This document shows positions 26,461 through 34,806 of a DNA stretch of 64,000 nucleotides, one piece after another (the stretch's first letter is position 1; every line of letters starts with the position of its first letter). The stretch lies in contig NZ_FNYS01000008.1 of NCBI RefSeq assembly GCF_900109075.1, positions 88,186-152,185 of the forward strand, read 5' to 3'. The notes below the pieces were generated by a model. It was not told the origin of the DNA, ran no database searches, and saw only the letters and a list, made by a program, of their open reading frames with translations. The translations under genes and the position numbers were made by a program. This stretch comes from Myroides marinus. Its GTDB lineage: Bacteria; Bacteroidota; Bacteroidia; Flavobacteriales; Flavobacteriaceae.

Positions 26461-26839
26461 ATCTCTGTTTTAAGATTGCCTTTGTATTTAGGTAGATATT
26501 ATCTACGAGCTCTGTTAAGTCATCCATCATAAAATAATTATGACCAATATTGATTAGTTGATTGTACAGTGTTTCTTCATTTTTAAAAAATGCTTGCTCT
26601 GCAGCTTCTACTAATCCTTCTGTGTACTTTTGTCCAGCACCTAAAGCAACTAATCGTTCTACAACAGCCTTATTCACGTCCTCTTGTTCTAGCATAAAAA
26701 CTATTTTTTGGCCTAAACAATAGCCATAAAACGTCATTCCTGTAACAACAAATAAGGTCTCGCTATCTAAATCCCATCTACTATCATCTACAATCTGTTG
26801 CAATAGTACATCTATCTTCTTATGAAATGCTTCTATCAT
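26459..26839 (-). CDS. Conserved-looking helical protein of unknown function
   Basis: 126 residues, predicted all-helical (IEAFHKKIDVLLQQIVDD, KAVVERLVALGAGQKYTEGLVEAAEQAFF, DDLTELVDNIYLNTKAILKQR), with no signal peptide or membrane segment. Codon use and composition are like neighbouring genes, so I accept it as real. I recognise no family. The terminator overlaps its stop. Confidence 0.6.
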   Translation of the reverse strand: MIEAFHKKIDVLLQQIVDDSRWDLDSETLFVVTGMTFYGYCLGQKIVFMLEQEDVNKAVVERLVALGAGQKYTEGLVEAAEQAFFKNEETLYNQLINIGHNYFMMDDLTELVDNIYLNTKAILKQR

Positions 26840-26867
26840 GCTTTTTTTATATTATAAAGGCTAAAAT

Positions 26868-26899
26868 ACAAAAAGGGAATCAATCTCTTGACTCCCTTA
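26868..26899 (-). terminator. Intrinsic terminator after lipoprotein gene
   Basis: AAGGGA (26873-26878) and TCCCTT (26893-26898) with an inner TCAA/TTGA, followed on the minus strand by a T run. Confidence 0.7.
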
Positions 26900-26915
26900 T
26901 ATAGTATATAATACT

Positions 26916-27806
26916 TTATTTCATTTCTTTATACGTAATGGTAGCTTTACCTTTAGTTATATCAGTTACCCATTTATATTTCACTTCTTGTTTTATAGGA
27001 TCCCAACCATAAGAAGTTCTATAATAGTCTTTTATTTCAAATTCAAATGATGTTGGATATTGATTATTATCATACTGATACGTAATCTTTGATTCTGAAT
27101 ACGCTTTATCTCCTACATAAGCATGCTTTAAGTATGTTGGATTATTCATTGGTAATAACTCATTAGCATATTTCAATCCTGTCATAGCTGCTTGACTTGG
27201 ACCAAAATCAATCTGAGTTTTTTTGCTTAAATCAATTGCTCCTGTTGTATTAAGTGTATGAAATGCAGCAAAAGGTTTATTGTCATACTTGATTTCTGTT
27301 TTATACTCACCTTCTACTTTATCTTGATCATTATAAGAGTAAAAAGTTAAGTCAACAGGATTTCCTTTATCAATAGTATTGATTTTTCCCAATTTTCCAA
27401 AGTTAAAAGGAGCTAATCCTAAGAAATCAGAAACAATATGCTTTCTTTTTTCTATTTTTTCTCCCTCACCCCATTCATAAACAGATTCAAAATATTCAAT
27501 CTCTTTAACGATTCCCTTATCATCATAGATAAAATTATAAAGAACATCAGTACCGTCACCAACAATACTTGTTACCTTATTCGCATCGTTATATTTTAAT
27601 TCTACTACTCCCTCACTGTATTCAGGTTTATCGGCCTCATCATAATCAGAAGTAGAAACAGAATTAATATTGATCTTCTCAATAACTTTAATAACTTTAT
27701 TAGGAGGAGTTATTCCATTTCCATTGTCAGAACTATTATCATCTGAACTACATGAAACACCAACAAAAGCAAGTGCTGCTAAAGCACTAAAAATAATCTT
27801 TTTCAT
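26916..27806 (-). CDS. Lipoprotein of unknown function
   Basis: 296 residues from ATG at 27806; an earlier in-frame start would add 13 residues before an obvious signal peptide (MKKIIFSALAALAFVGVSC). Cys 19 follows a lipobox and is followed by SSDDNSSDNG, the acidic surface-export-type spacer common in Flavobacteria. The mature part has short tyrosine-rich strands with YD/YN turns (VELKYNDANKVTSIVGDG, YNFIYDDKGIVKEIEYF, KITYQYDNNQYPTSFEF) like the YD-repeat-type lipoproteins of Bacteroidota (DUF4595 and relatives). Probably cell-surface; partner unknown. Confidence 0.7.
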   Translation of the reverse strand: MKKIIFSALAALAFVGVSCSSDDNSSDNGNGITPPNKVIKVIEKININSVSTSDYDEADKPEYSEGVVELKYNDANKVTSIVGDGTDVLYNFIYDDKGIVKEIEYFESVYEWGEGEKIEKRKHIVSDFLGLAPFNFGKLGKINTIDKGNPVDLTFYSYNDQDKVEGEYKTEIKYDNKPFAAFHTLNTTGAIDLSKKTQIDFGPSQAAMTGLKYANELLPMNNPTYLKHAYVGDKAYSESKITYQYDNNQYPTSFEFEIKDYYRTSYGWDPIKQEVKYKWVTDITKGKATITYKEMK

Positions 27807-27824
27807 ATTTAACTTAATTTTATG

Positions 27825-27832
27825 CAAAATTA
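27825..27832 (-). promoter_or_regulatory. -7 box of the lipoprotein gene
   Basis: Minus strand TAATTTTG, an exact TAnnTTTG match, giving a leader of about 12 nt and supporting the start at 27806. Confidence 0.45.
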
Positions 27833-28006
27833 CACAAACAAACATATACTTAATCGCTCACGAATATTATTTGATTTTATCTATATTAATAACAAAAAAG
27901 ATATACAAAAAAGTTATTTTAATCCATAATAAAACAGTTATTAACAAAAAAATGCTTTTTAAAAATAAATAAAACAATGTCATTTAAAGTCTATCTTAGA
28001 ATGAAA

Positions 28007-28033
28007 GCAAAAAAGCACCCATTATTGGATGCT
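28007..28033 (-). terminator. Intrinsic terminator after bshA
   Basis: AGCACCCA (28014-28021) and TGGATGCT (28026-28033) pair with one G-U; minus-strand T run follows. Confidence 0.7.
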
Positions 28034-28063
28034 TCTTTGTTTTTATTCTATTTCTTAAATAAT

Positions 28064-29191
28064 TTACTTCTTACTAATAGCCGCTTTATAAATGTCTTCG
28101 TATAAAGGCACTACCTTATCTATACTGAACTTCTTCGCTACTTCACGAGCTTGTTCTTTAAATTTGCATAAAGTATCTTGATCTTTTAAGATTTTAAGAG
28201 CATTGACTACCATATCTTCTACATCTCCCACATTACTTAAATACCCTGACACACCTGGTTCATTTACCTCTGGCAACCCTCCAGTATTACTAGATATTAC
28301 TGGTACTCCCATTGCCATAGCCTCCAATGCAGCTAATCCGAAACTCTCTGTTTCAGAGGGTAGTAAGAACAAGTCAGAATAAGATAAGATATGCTCTATC
28401 TCATTACTATTTCCAAAGAAGATAATCTTATCATAGATACCTAATTCCATCGCTTGGCGTTCTGCGCGCTCCTTCTCTGGTCCGTCTCCTACAAGCATTA
28501 ACTTAGCAGGCATTTCTTTCTGTATACCATAGAATACAGACACCACGTCCTCTATGCGTTTTACTTTTCTGAAGTTACTGATATGAGTTATAATAACCTC
28601 ATCTTTACTTGCCATCGCACTACGCTTACATGGCGTATCTTCACAGTCTACTTCTTTTACCTCGATAAAGTTTGGTATTACATGAATATCCTTCTCTGTA
28701 CCAAATAGGCAATGCGTAGATTGTTTTAATGACTCTGATACAGAAGTTACATAATCTGAGTTATTAATACTAAAGCTTACTGCTGATTTATAATTAGGAT
28801 GATTACCCACTAGTGTGATATCAGTTCCGTGAAGCGTTGTTATCATAGGCAAGTTAATACCTTGCTCTTTTAACATCTGCTTAGCCATATACCCTGCATA
28901 AGCATGAGGAATAGCGTAGTGTACATGCAGTACATCTATTTTAAACAACTTCACCATATCTACTAACTTACTAGATAAGGCCAGCTCATAGGGCTGATAG
29001 TGGAATAACGGGTATTCCGGTACATTTACTTCGTGATAGAATATATTAGGATTTAGCAAGGCTAAACGCACTGGTTGACTATAAGTAATAAAATGCACCT
29101 CGTGATTTCTTTTGGCTAATTCCAATCCTAATTCTGTGGCTACTACACCACTACCTCCAAAGGTTGGATAGCATACGATGGCTATTTTCAT
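28064..29191 (-). CDS. bshA: N-acetyl-alpha-D-glucosaminyl L-malate synthase (bacillithiol)
   Basis: 375 residues. GT4 glycosyltransferase that joins UDP-GlcNAc and malate, the first step of bacillithiol synthesis. The N-terminus MKIAIVCYPTFGGSGVVATELG and the stretch HVHYAIPHAYAGYMAKQ near 94-110, then TTLHGTDITLVGNHP near 123-137, are characteristic of BshA. The donor site shows LVGDGPEKERAE near 235 and SETESFGLAALEAMAMGVPVISS near 282-304 with the E-x7-E motif. No other bsh genes are visible here. Monocistronic. Confidence 0.92.
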   Translation of the reverse strand: MKIAIVCYPTFGGSGVVATELGLELAKRNHEVHFITYSQPVRLALLNPNIFYHEVNVPEYPLFHYQPYELALSSKLVDMVKLFKIDVLHVHYAIPHAYAGYMAKQMLKEQGINLPMITTLHGTDITLVGNHPNYKSAVSFSINNSDYVTSVSESLKQSTHCLFGTEKDIHVIPNFIEVKEVDCEDTPCKRSAMASKDEVIITHISNFRKVKRIEDVVSVFYGIQKEMPAKLMLVGDGPEKERAERQAMELGIYDKIIFFGNSNEIEHILSYSDLFLLPSETESFGLAALEAMAMGVPVISSNTGGLPEVNEPGVSGYLSNVGDVEDMVVNALKILKDQDTLCKFKEQAREVAKKFSIDKVVPLYEDIYKAAISKK

Positions 29192-29319
29192 ATAATTATT
29201 GCTTGTATTTAGAAAGTTTAAAGATAATTCTAATATTTAAATACACATTATTTTTAACTTCCTACTTTTCTATAAGACGCTTTTTTAACAGTCAAATCCA
29301 CTAATACTCTCTAATTCTA

Positions 29320-29931
29320 TTAGATAAAAAAAGAGAACCACAATATGATTCTCCTTTTTAAAATCCTTGTCAAATATATATATAAACTACTACTCTGCTT
29401 TCCAAAAAGCCCATTCTTTTCCGTTAAATACACACAATATTTAGATACTGTATCATAGACAATTGTACCTGCTGCTGGGCTTTTAAGGTTAAGATGAGGA
29501 CTTGCCATTTTCGGTAGTACCATCGCCTTATTGTCTGCTTCTAAAATTAAAGCTCCTGAAGCTGTAGAAGACTGATTCCCGATGATAGTAGGTGCTTGAT
29601 CATCTACTAACCCTTGCTGAATGCTGGTATCTACTTCTCCTGTATTAACAGACATATCTTCCCATTTAGCAGAAGTTCCTGCTATATAGTATTTCACTTT
29701 CTTATCATTCGAGTCAAATATCATAGTTCCTCCTACTGGCGTTTTCACATCACCTTCTTTAGTTACCCAGGACAAGACTATTCCTCTAGCATCATTCTCT
29801 TTAAAATCTAATAACACATTAGGTCCTTCTACTTCGAACTTCCTTATTGCTGTTTGTCCAAAGCTAGATGCTGTTCCTAATAGGGCAGAAAAGATCAAAA
29901 CTAAAGACTGTTTATTTAATATATGTATCAT
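29320..29931 (-). CDS. Secreted surface-type protein with a C-terminal frameshift
   Basis: The open frame gives 203 residues. Signal peptide about 1-25 (LLGTASSFG before QTA). The middle contains GGTMIFDSNDKKVKYYIAG and ALILEADNKAMVLPKMASPHLNL followed by PAAGTIVYDTVSKYCVY, a pattern seen in Flavobacterial surface proteins. After YCVY the frame runs into an unrelated tail rich in R and I. One base added near 29424-29429 restores NGKEWAFWKAE and a stop at 29390, matching the YNGKTWG ending of the neighbouring gene. So the original product was about 180 residues; either a real mutation or a sequencing error. Confidence 0.6.
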   Translation of the reverse strand: MIHILNKQSLVLIFSALLGTASSFGQTAIRKFEVEGPNVLLDFKENDARGIVLSWVTKEGDVKTPVGGTMIFDSNDKKVKYYIAGTSAKWEDMSVNTGEVDTSIQQGLVDDQAPTIIGNQSSTASGALILEADNKAMVLPKMASPHLNLKSPAAGTIVYDTVSKYCVYLTEKNGLFGKQSSSLYIYLTRILKRRIILWFSFFI

Positions 29932-29968
29932 AGCGTTTCACTTTAAATTATTAAAAAGTAACAGGTTC

Positions 29969-30382
29969 TTATTCGTCAACACATCCTTGAACAACACATC
30001 CCCAAGTTTTTCCATTGTACAGTTTCAAACAGTTTGCTGTCGAATCGTACACCATCATTCCCTCTACAGGTTTTAAGGCTTCTATTTGGGCAGTAGTCAG
30101 ACGAGTAAGTACTAATCCTTTGTTATAAGACTCTAGTACTACAAATGCATTTCCACGTTTAGATACCCAATCACTATTCTTTCTATTTAATGTAGATATA
30201 GCCATAAAACCACTTGAATTCATAATGTCTCCGTTGTTACCTACTACTGTTGGATAATAACAAATACTACAGAATGGCAACTCTTGCTCTCCATTAGCAT
30301 TAGCTAATGCCCCTGGAAGACACACATCCTCTACTGATAACGGATTTAGATAGAAAATAGTGAACGGTGTACAGTTTACGGT
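29969..30382 (-). pseudogene. 5'-truncated surface-type protein gene
   Basis: The frame is open from 30382 (after an in-frame TAA at 30383-30385) to 29969 but has no ATG; the best start is GTG at 30325 inside the conserved-looking SVEDVCLPGALANANG. The coding text begins abruptly with no signal peptide although LPFCSICYYPTVVGNNGD, GNAFVVLESYNKGLVLTRL and VEGMMVYDSTANCLKLYNGKTWG show it is the same kind of protein as its downstream neighbour. Its 5' end is replaced by the repeat patch at 30379-30655, so I read it as a remnant. Confidence 0.55.
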
Positions 30383-30655
30383 TTACAGTATTTGCCTTCG
30401 GCATTAGGTACTAATATTACCCCGCTACGCAAATGTCTCCTGACTTTTCGTTTGTTTATAGTAATCGGTTTACAGAGTACAACCGCTGCACAAATGTCTC
30501 CTGACTTTGCGTTTGTTTATAGTAATTGGTTTACAGGTTGTACTCTGTAAACCAATTACTATAAACCTATTTCACTCCACCCCTCCACTGATCTCCAAAC
30601 ATACATAATGCCGAAGGCAAACATTCCTCATTCCTAGTTGTCCATTCTTCATTAA
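30379..30655. repeat. Repeat patch: 46-nt direct repeat, 22-bp palindrome, GCCGAAGGC element
   Basis: Contains TTTGCCTTCGGCATTAGG (30389-30406), a 46-nt direct repeat (30430-30475 and 30491-30536, two mismatches, 61-nt period), a perfect 22-bp inverted repeat (30515-30536 with 30545-30566, 8-nt loop), and ATAATGCCGAAGGCAAACATTCC near 30604, shared with 48940-48963. No coding potential. Confidence 0.75.
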
Positions 30656-31050
30656 ATCCACTTCTCTATAAGGTGATACCACATCGTCTGTCCCTCTCCT
30701 ATCATAAACACTGCAGAAGACTCACGTTCTGTTCTTAGCTCATCTGTCTGTTGTATTTCTATATAATTCACGATAACATGACTAAAAGTCGCATAACCCT
30801 CTATATCCTTTACCTCAATCTGACGAGTAGGGAAAATACCGTAAGCTGTAGCTAACCATTGTACGAAGGTCTCATATCCCATACTCTTCCCATCTCCATT
30901 AGTCATTACAAAAGACGGATTAAACGTACTTACTATAGCCTGATAAAGCTCATCTTTATTCTCAGCAGTTCCATTAAACCACGTTTGTATATTCACGTGA
31001 AAGTCAACAACCTGTTGCTTTCCTAACTCTAAGTTATCTATTGTATTCAT
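30652..31050 (-). CDS. NTF2-like/SnoaL-type protein
   Basis: 132 residues. The cone-shaped alpha-beta pattern of NTF2-like proteins (DUF4440-type): helix ENKDELYQAIVSTFNPSFVM, helix YETFVQWLATAYG, then strands ATFSHVIVNYIEIQQT, RESSAVFMIG, MWYHLIEKWI. No catalytic residues can be named. It follows the MFS transporter gene by 6 nt on the same strand, so it belongs to that operon; such partners often bind the small molecule the system handles. Confidence 0.72.
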   Translation of the reverse strand: MNTIDNLELGKQQVVDFHVNIQTWFNGTAENKDELYQAIVSTFNPSFVMTNGDGKSMGYETFVQWLATAYGIFPTRQIEVKDIEGYATFSHVIVNYIEIQQTDELRTERESSAVFMIGEGQTMWYHLIEKWI

Positions 31051-31056
31051 CTTGAT

Positions 31057-32427
31057 TTATTTTAATTTACTTAATTGACGATAAAAAACAATACTTACTA
31101 ACTGCACCCCACCTATGACAGATATAGCAATCCCGAAGGCTATAGGATATCCCCATAAGATACTCAGACTAAAGAATACTGTCCCAATTATAGCACCTCC
31201 TAATACACTCCCCACCTGAATAGTAGTACTCACTATACCAGACGCTTGTCCAACGTGCTCCACAGCAATACTTCGAATACTCTCTTTCATCATTACAGGC
31301 ATTAACAGCCCATGTCCTAAACCAGCAAATAAAAACAAAATATGCATGATTAAAGCTGGTTCTTTTAACTGACTAAACAACAATCCTAAACTCACAAAAG
31401 AGATAAACAATAACCCCAACCCTAAGCGGATCCAAAAAGAAGCCTCCTTATTTACCTTTGCGAATAAGATAGGCCCTAAGAAAAATCCTATACCATAGGG
31501 CAATATCGCAATCCCAGCAATCAACACATCCCAGTGCAAGTATGACTGTAAGTAATAAGGATAACAAATAAACAATCCTGCTGTAAAATTGTAAAACAAA
31601 ATAATAGGAAGGTTATAAGCAAAAGCTTTGTTTTTAAATAAAGACATGGACAACAGTACAGATTGATTGTGCTGTTCTCGATAAGTCTCGTATTTCACAA
31701 AGCTAAATGTCAATGCACTACTCATCGCTAAAATTCCAAATATCCACCATGCCCATTGATACGTTCGCCCATAAATAAGCGGAGTGATAAAGCACAGTAG
31801 CGCACTTATGATCAGTACTACACCGATATAATCTATCCTTTGCTTTTGTATTTGCTCTTTAGGCATTTGACTATAAATACCATATAGACAGACTATGGCT
31901 ACTGGTACATTGACTAAAAAGATAATCTCCCAAGTCAGTCCCCAAATATGTAGGTTTAATAACATTCCTCCTAATAATTGCCCTACGATAGCTGCTAACC
32001 CAAATACAGACCCGAATACCCCTAAAGCCTTGGCGCGTTCTGATTCGTCAAACAATATTCTAATCGAGGCTAATACCTGTGGAGCTAATAAAGATGCTCC
32101 TACCCCTTGTAAGAAACGCGAGAAGATTAACCAGCCTATAGTAGGCGAAAAAGCACAAGCCAAAGAAGAAATTAAAAATATCCATAGCCCAGTGGTAAAC
32201 ACTCTTCGCCTTCCGTATATATCCCCTAGCTTTCCACTACAGACTACTAAGGCAGCATAAGTCAGCCCATAGACAGCAATCACCATCTGAAGCTGATTAT
32301 CCATAGCATCAAAAGCATTCTTAATCGCAGGCAAAGCCATATTGACAATAAAATAATCCAACGGAGACAAAAAAGCTCCTATCACTAAATAGCGGAGAAT
32401 ACTCCATCTATTCTTATATGCACTCAT
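31057..32427 (-). CDS. MFS drug-resistance-type transporter (DHA2)
   Basis: 456 residues from ATG at 32427; an earlier frame start adds 15 residues through the palindromic operator region and is unlikely. Fourteen or so hydrophobic segments. Motif A GKLGDIYGRRRVF near 65-77 and motif C-like GSVFGLAAIVGQLLGGML near 135-152 fit the EmrB/QacA group. Probably exports a toxic compound across the inner membrane. Divergent from an AraC-type gene, with an 18-bp palindrome between, so likely induced through it. Confidence 0.85.
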   Translation of the reverse strand: MSAYKNRWSILRYLVIGAFLSPLDYFIVNMALPAIKNAFDAMDNQLQMVIAVYGLTYAALVVCSGKLGDIYGRRRVFTTGLWIFLISSLACAFSPTIGWLIFSRFLQGVGASLLAPQVLASIRILFDESERAKALGVFGSVFGLAAIVGQLLGGMLLNLHIWGLTWEIIFLVNVPVAIVCLYGIYSQMPKEQIQKQRIDYIGVVLIISALLCFITPLIYGRTYQWAWWIFGILAMSSALTFSFVKYETYREQHNQSVLLSMSLFKNKAFAYNLPIILFYNFTAGLFICYPYYLQSYLHWDVLIAGIAILPYGIGFFLGPILFAKVNKEASFWIRLGLGLLFISFVSLGLLFSQLKEPALIMHILFLFAGLGHGLLMPVMMKESIRSIAVEHVGQASGIVSTTIQVGSVLGGAIIGTVFFSLSILWGYPIAFGIAISVIGGVQLVSIVFYRQLSKLK

Positions 32428-32440
32428 AAAGTTATTTTTA

Positions 32441-32483
32441 TTTACTTTGCAAAGTAAACACCCTAGATACAAATTATTTTGTA
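32441..32483. promoter_or_regulatory. Operator region between MFS operon and AraC regulator
   Basis: A perfect 18-bp palindrome TTTACTTTGCAAAGTAAA (32441-32458) lies 14 nt before the MFS start; each strand of it also reads TTACTTTG, one mismatch from the -7 box. A second dyad TACAAA-TTAT-TTTGTA (32468-32483) lies 28 nt before the AraC start. Together they look like a shared control region for the divergent genes. Confidence 0.55.
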
Positions 32484-32510
32484 CTTTAAAAGGTTTTCAC
32501 AGTATGCCTT

Positions 32511-33368
32511 ATGACACAGAAAAACAACTTTGATCCTATCGTTATCAATGAGATTAACCTAGTAGAAGGTACTTTGACTATACAGCCAAAAGCCCACTTG
32601 ACTATAGTCTATATACAAAAAGGCAAAGGCATAAGCATATATGATGACCATAAAGTACCTTTTAAGAAAGGAAAGCTCTTTGTCATCCCTTTTGACACTA
32701 AATACACTTTTGAGAGCAAAGACTGCTCCTTGCTTATTATTGAATGCCCACAGTCTTTTATCACACAGATACGCACTGAGGCTGACCGCATCGAGACTTG
32801 TGATAATATCAATAAATTGACGTATATCACACATAACTATCACTCTAAGGCAGGATGTGTGTTTAACGATGAACTAGACGGAGTATTTGCAGAACAGCTA
32901 CTACACAATATCCTAAGAGAACATCATAACAATGCTCAAGATTACTTGATCATCAGACAGTGTATCTCTATCCTCCTTAATCTAGTCGCTCGCAACCTGA
33001 TCCAGCATGATTATGAACAGATTAATGAAAACAGAAAGGCTCAGGATATCATGAAGATTATTACCTATATACAGAAACATATAAGTCAGAAACAGAGATT
33101 ATCTTTAGATACCTTAGCTACAGAGTTCAGTCTGTCTAAAAACTACTTAGGAGAGTACTTTAAAAAACAAACTGGTGTATCTCTACAAGATTACATCTTA
33201 GATTATAAACTTAAACTAGTCGAAACTAGACTAAAATACAGCGCTGTACGCTTAAAAGAAATAGCCTTTGAACTAGGCTTTAACGACGAGAGTCATCTGT
33301 CTAAACTCTTTAAAAAGTATAAACAGATGACTCCCTCTCAGTATAGAGCATTACACCAAAAACTGTAG
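32511..33368 (+). CDS. AraC family transcriptional regulator
   Basis: 285 residues. An N-terminal cupin-like sensor (about 1-110; IQKGKGISIYDDHKVPFKKGKLFVIPF) is followed by two C-terminal helix-turn-helix units (about 185-283): LDTLATEFSLSKNYLGEYFKKQTGVS and LKEIAFELGFNDESHLSKLFKKYKQMTPSQYR. Divergent from the MFS/NTF2-like operon across a palindromic operator, so it is the likely local regulator of that operon. Effector unknown. It meets the SMI1/KNR4 gene head-on, 5 nt apart. Confidence 0.87.
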   Translation: MTQKNNFDPIVINEINLVEGTLTIQPKAHLTIVYIQKGKGISIYDDHKVPFKKGKLFVIPFDTKYTFESKDCSLLIIECPQSFITQIRTEADRIETCDNINKLTYITHNYHSKAGCVFNDELDGVFAEQLLHNILREHHNNAQDYLIIRQCISILLNLVARNLIQHDYEQINENRKAQDIMKIITYIQKHISQKQRLSLDTLATEFSLSKNYLGEYFKKQTGVSLQDYILDYKLKLVETRLKYSAVRLKEIAFELGFNDESHLSKLFKKYKQMTPSQYRALHQKL

Positions 33369-33373
33369 TTTCT

Positions 33374-34186
33374 CTACCATACGCCGTCTTTATAATCAGC
33401 ATTGTAAATACCAAATAGATTAAAAGACGAATGACTAAACTGTCCCTCTACTATCGATTTATACAAGGCCATCTTAGAGTTTGTTCTTAACACACTTAAA
33501 GTCTCCGTATAATCAAAGGTATAGACTGTTGTATTCGTCATTTGATTACACTCTTTTTTAATAGAGATAAGGCTGTCATTTAATTTAGCATTGATCGTAT
33601 ATATTGATATTTGTTGATCTTTCAGATAATCTTTCATGTCTTCAAAATTAGGCACATCTTGCACCCAATTCTCTATAAGTTCAATACCTAAACTATCTAT
33701 TAGCTCACTTTCTTGATTAGTAGATACACTAAGGTGTGCTCTTAATACCTTCTCATTATTGTGTAACTGAATAAAAGAGTCATCCTTTAAATTATTTAAA
33801 CACCTAGCTAGAAAATCATCAAACGTAAATCCCGTTTCCTCTATTTCATCATCTACCCAGTTATATATCTTTCTATCCTGTATATCATCTGTTCTAAGTA
33901 GCCAGAAATCCTCTCCACCATTATCACCTATCATAACATAATTTTGTTCTGCTTCATATAAATATCCATTTTGCTCTATCCACTCCTCTTTATTAGCAAA
34001 CAAACCATATATCAAATCTTGGTATATACCGAAGTGTAATAGAAACTTCTTGTAGTACTGTGGTAACACATTAGATATACTAGCCTCTAATTCAGCCACT
34101 TCATCTTGTGTTAAAGGTTTATAAAACAAATAGTCTTCAAAAGGTAGTATTTCTTTTAAGAACAATTTATAATCTATAATTGTCAT
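33374..34186 (-). CDS. SMI1/KNR4 family protein with C-terminal extension
   Basis: 270 residues, acidic. Residues about 20-145 fit the SMI1/KNR4 (SUKH) fold: LTQDEVAELEASISNVLPQYYKKFLLHFG is the start of the domain, and GDNGGEDFWLLRTDD with the later DDFLARCLNN helix completes it. The rest (150-270) is an extension I cannot assign. Such proteins in bacteria are often immunity proteins against nuclease toxins, but no toxin gene is next to it. No signal peptide. Confidence 0.65.
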   Translation of the reverse strand: MTIIDYKLFLKEILPFEDYLFYKPLTQDEVAELEASISNVLPQYYKKFLLHFGIYQDLIYGLFANKEEWIEQNGYLYEAEQNYVMIGDNGGEDFWLLRTDDIQDRKIYNWVDDEIEETGFTFDDFLARCLNNLKDDSFIQLHNNEKVLRAHLSVSTNQESELIDSLGIELIENWVQDVPNFEDMKDYLKDQQISIYTINAKLNDSLISIKKECNQMTNTTVYTFDYTETLSVLRTNSKMALYKSIVEGQFSHSSFNLFGIYNADYKDGVW

Positions 34187-34347
34187 ATTTATATCTCTTA
34201 GAATTTCAAGTAAAATTAGTTAAAACTAAGCAGATACATCCCCCTGTAAACAGCTATTTATCTTATAAAAATGGTAAATTATGTTAGGAAACTCAAATTC
34301 ATAAAAGTAAATAGTACATTCGCCCGCGAAACAATAAACGATAGCCA

Positions 34348-34740
34348 ATGAGTACAAAAATACAAAGACTTAACCCTAGTACTTTAGCAGCTCCTGTGGG
34401 AAGATATTCTCATGTAACAGTAGTTCCTAAAGGTGCTAATCTATATACATTCTCAGGACAAATAGGAACGGACGCAATGGGAAATATCCCAGATACTTTC
34501 AATGCACAAGTTCAAAATACTTTTATGAACATCATCCAGGTATTAGCTAGCCAGAACCTACAAGCTGAGGACGTAATTAAAGTAAATATATGGGCAACGA
34601 AAGAGATTGACTGGGACTTCTTCTACGAGGTATGGGACAATACATTTGGCACAGATTATCCATCGATGACCGTTGGTTATATCACCGCTCTAGGATTACC
34701 CGAAATCCTATTAGAAATAGAAATTTGGGCTGCTAAATAG
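34348..34740 (+). CDS. RidA/YjgF family protein
   Basis: 130 residues, the usual size. RidA proteins hydrolyse reactive enamines and imines as trimers. Visible: YTFSGQIGTDAMGNIP near 33-48, QVQNTFMNIIQVLASQNLQAEDVIKVNIWATK near 55-86 and YPSMTVGYITALGLPEILLEIEIWAAK at the C-terminus. The Arg of the canonical active site (xRxx near 105) is not evident: YPSMTVGYI has none, so activity may differ. Ends at a perfect terminator. Confidence 0.8.
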   Translation: MSTKIQRLNPSTLAAPVGRYSHVTVVPKGANLYTFSGQIGTDAMGNIPDTFNAQVQNTFMNIIQVLASQNLQAEDVIKVNIWATKEIDWDFFYEVWDNTFGTDYPSMTVGYITALGLPEILLEIEIWAAK

Positions 34741-34769
34741 TAGTTTAGGTCTATAATCATAATAAGTAG

Positions 34770-34806
34770 AAAAGAGTTGCTCACAAAGCAACTCTTTTTG
34801 TTTTTG
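34770..34806 (+). terminator. Intrinsic terminator after RidA gene
   Basis: AAAAGAGTTGC (34770-34780) pairs perfectly with GCAACTCTTTT (34788-34798), then more T. Confidence 0.88.

Noticed and set aside
30421..30566. CRISPR array from the 46-nt repeats
   Set aside because: Only two copies with a 15-nt gap, and one copy is part of a palindrome with its own complement; no cas genes.
33374..34186. Polymorphic-toxin immunity locus
   Set aside because: The SMI1/KNR4 fold fits an immunity protein, but no toxin, Rhs or secreted effector gene lies nearby.
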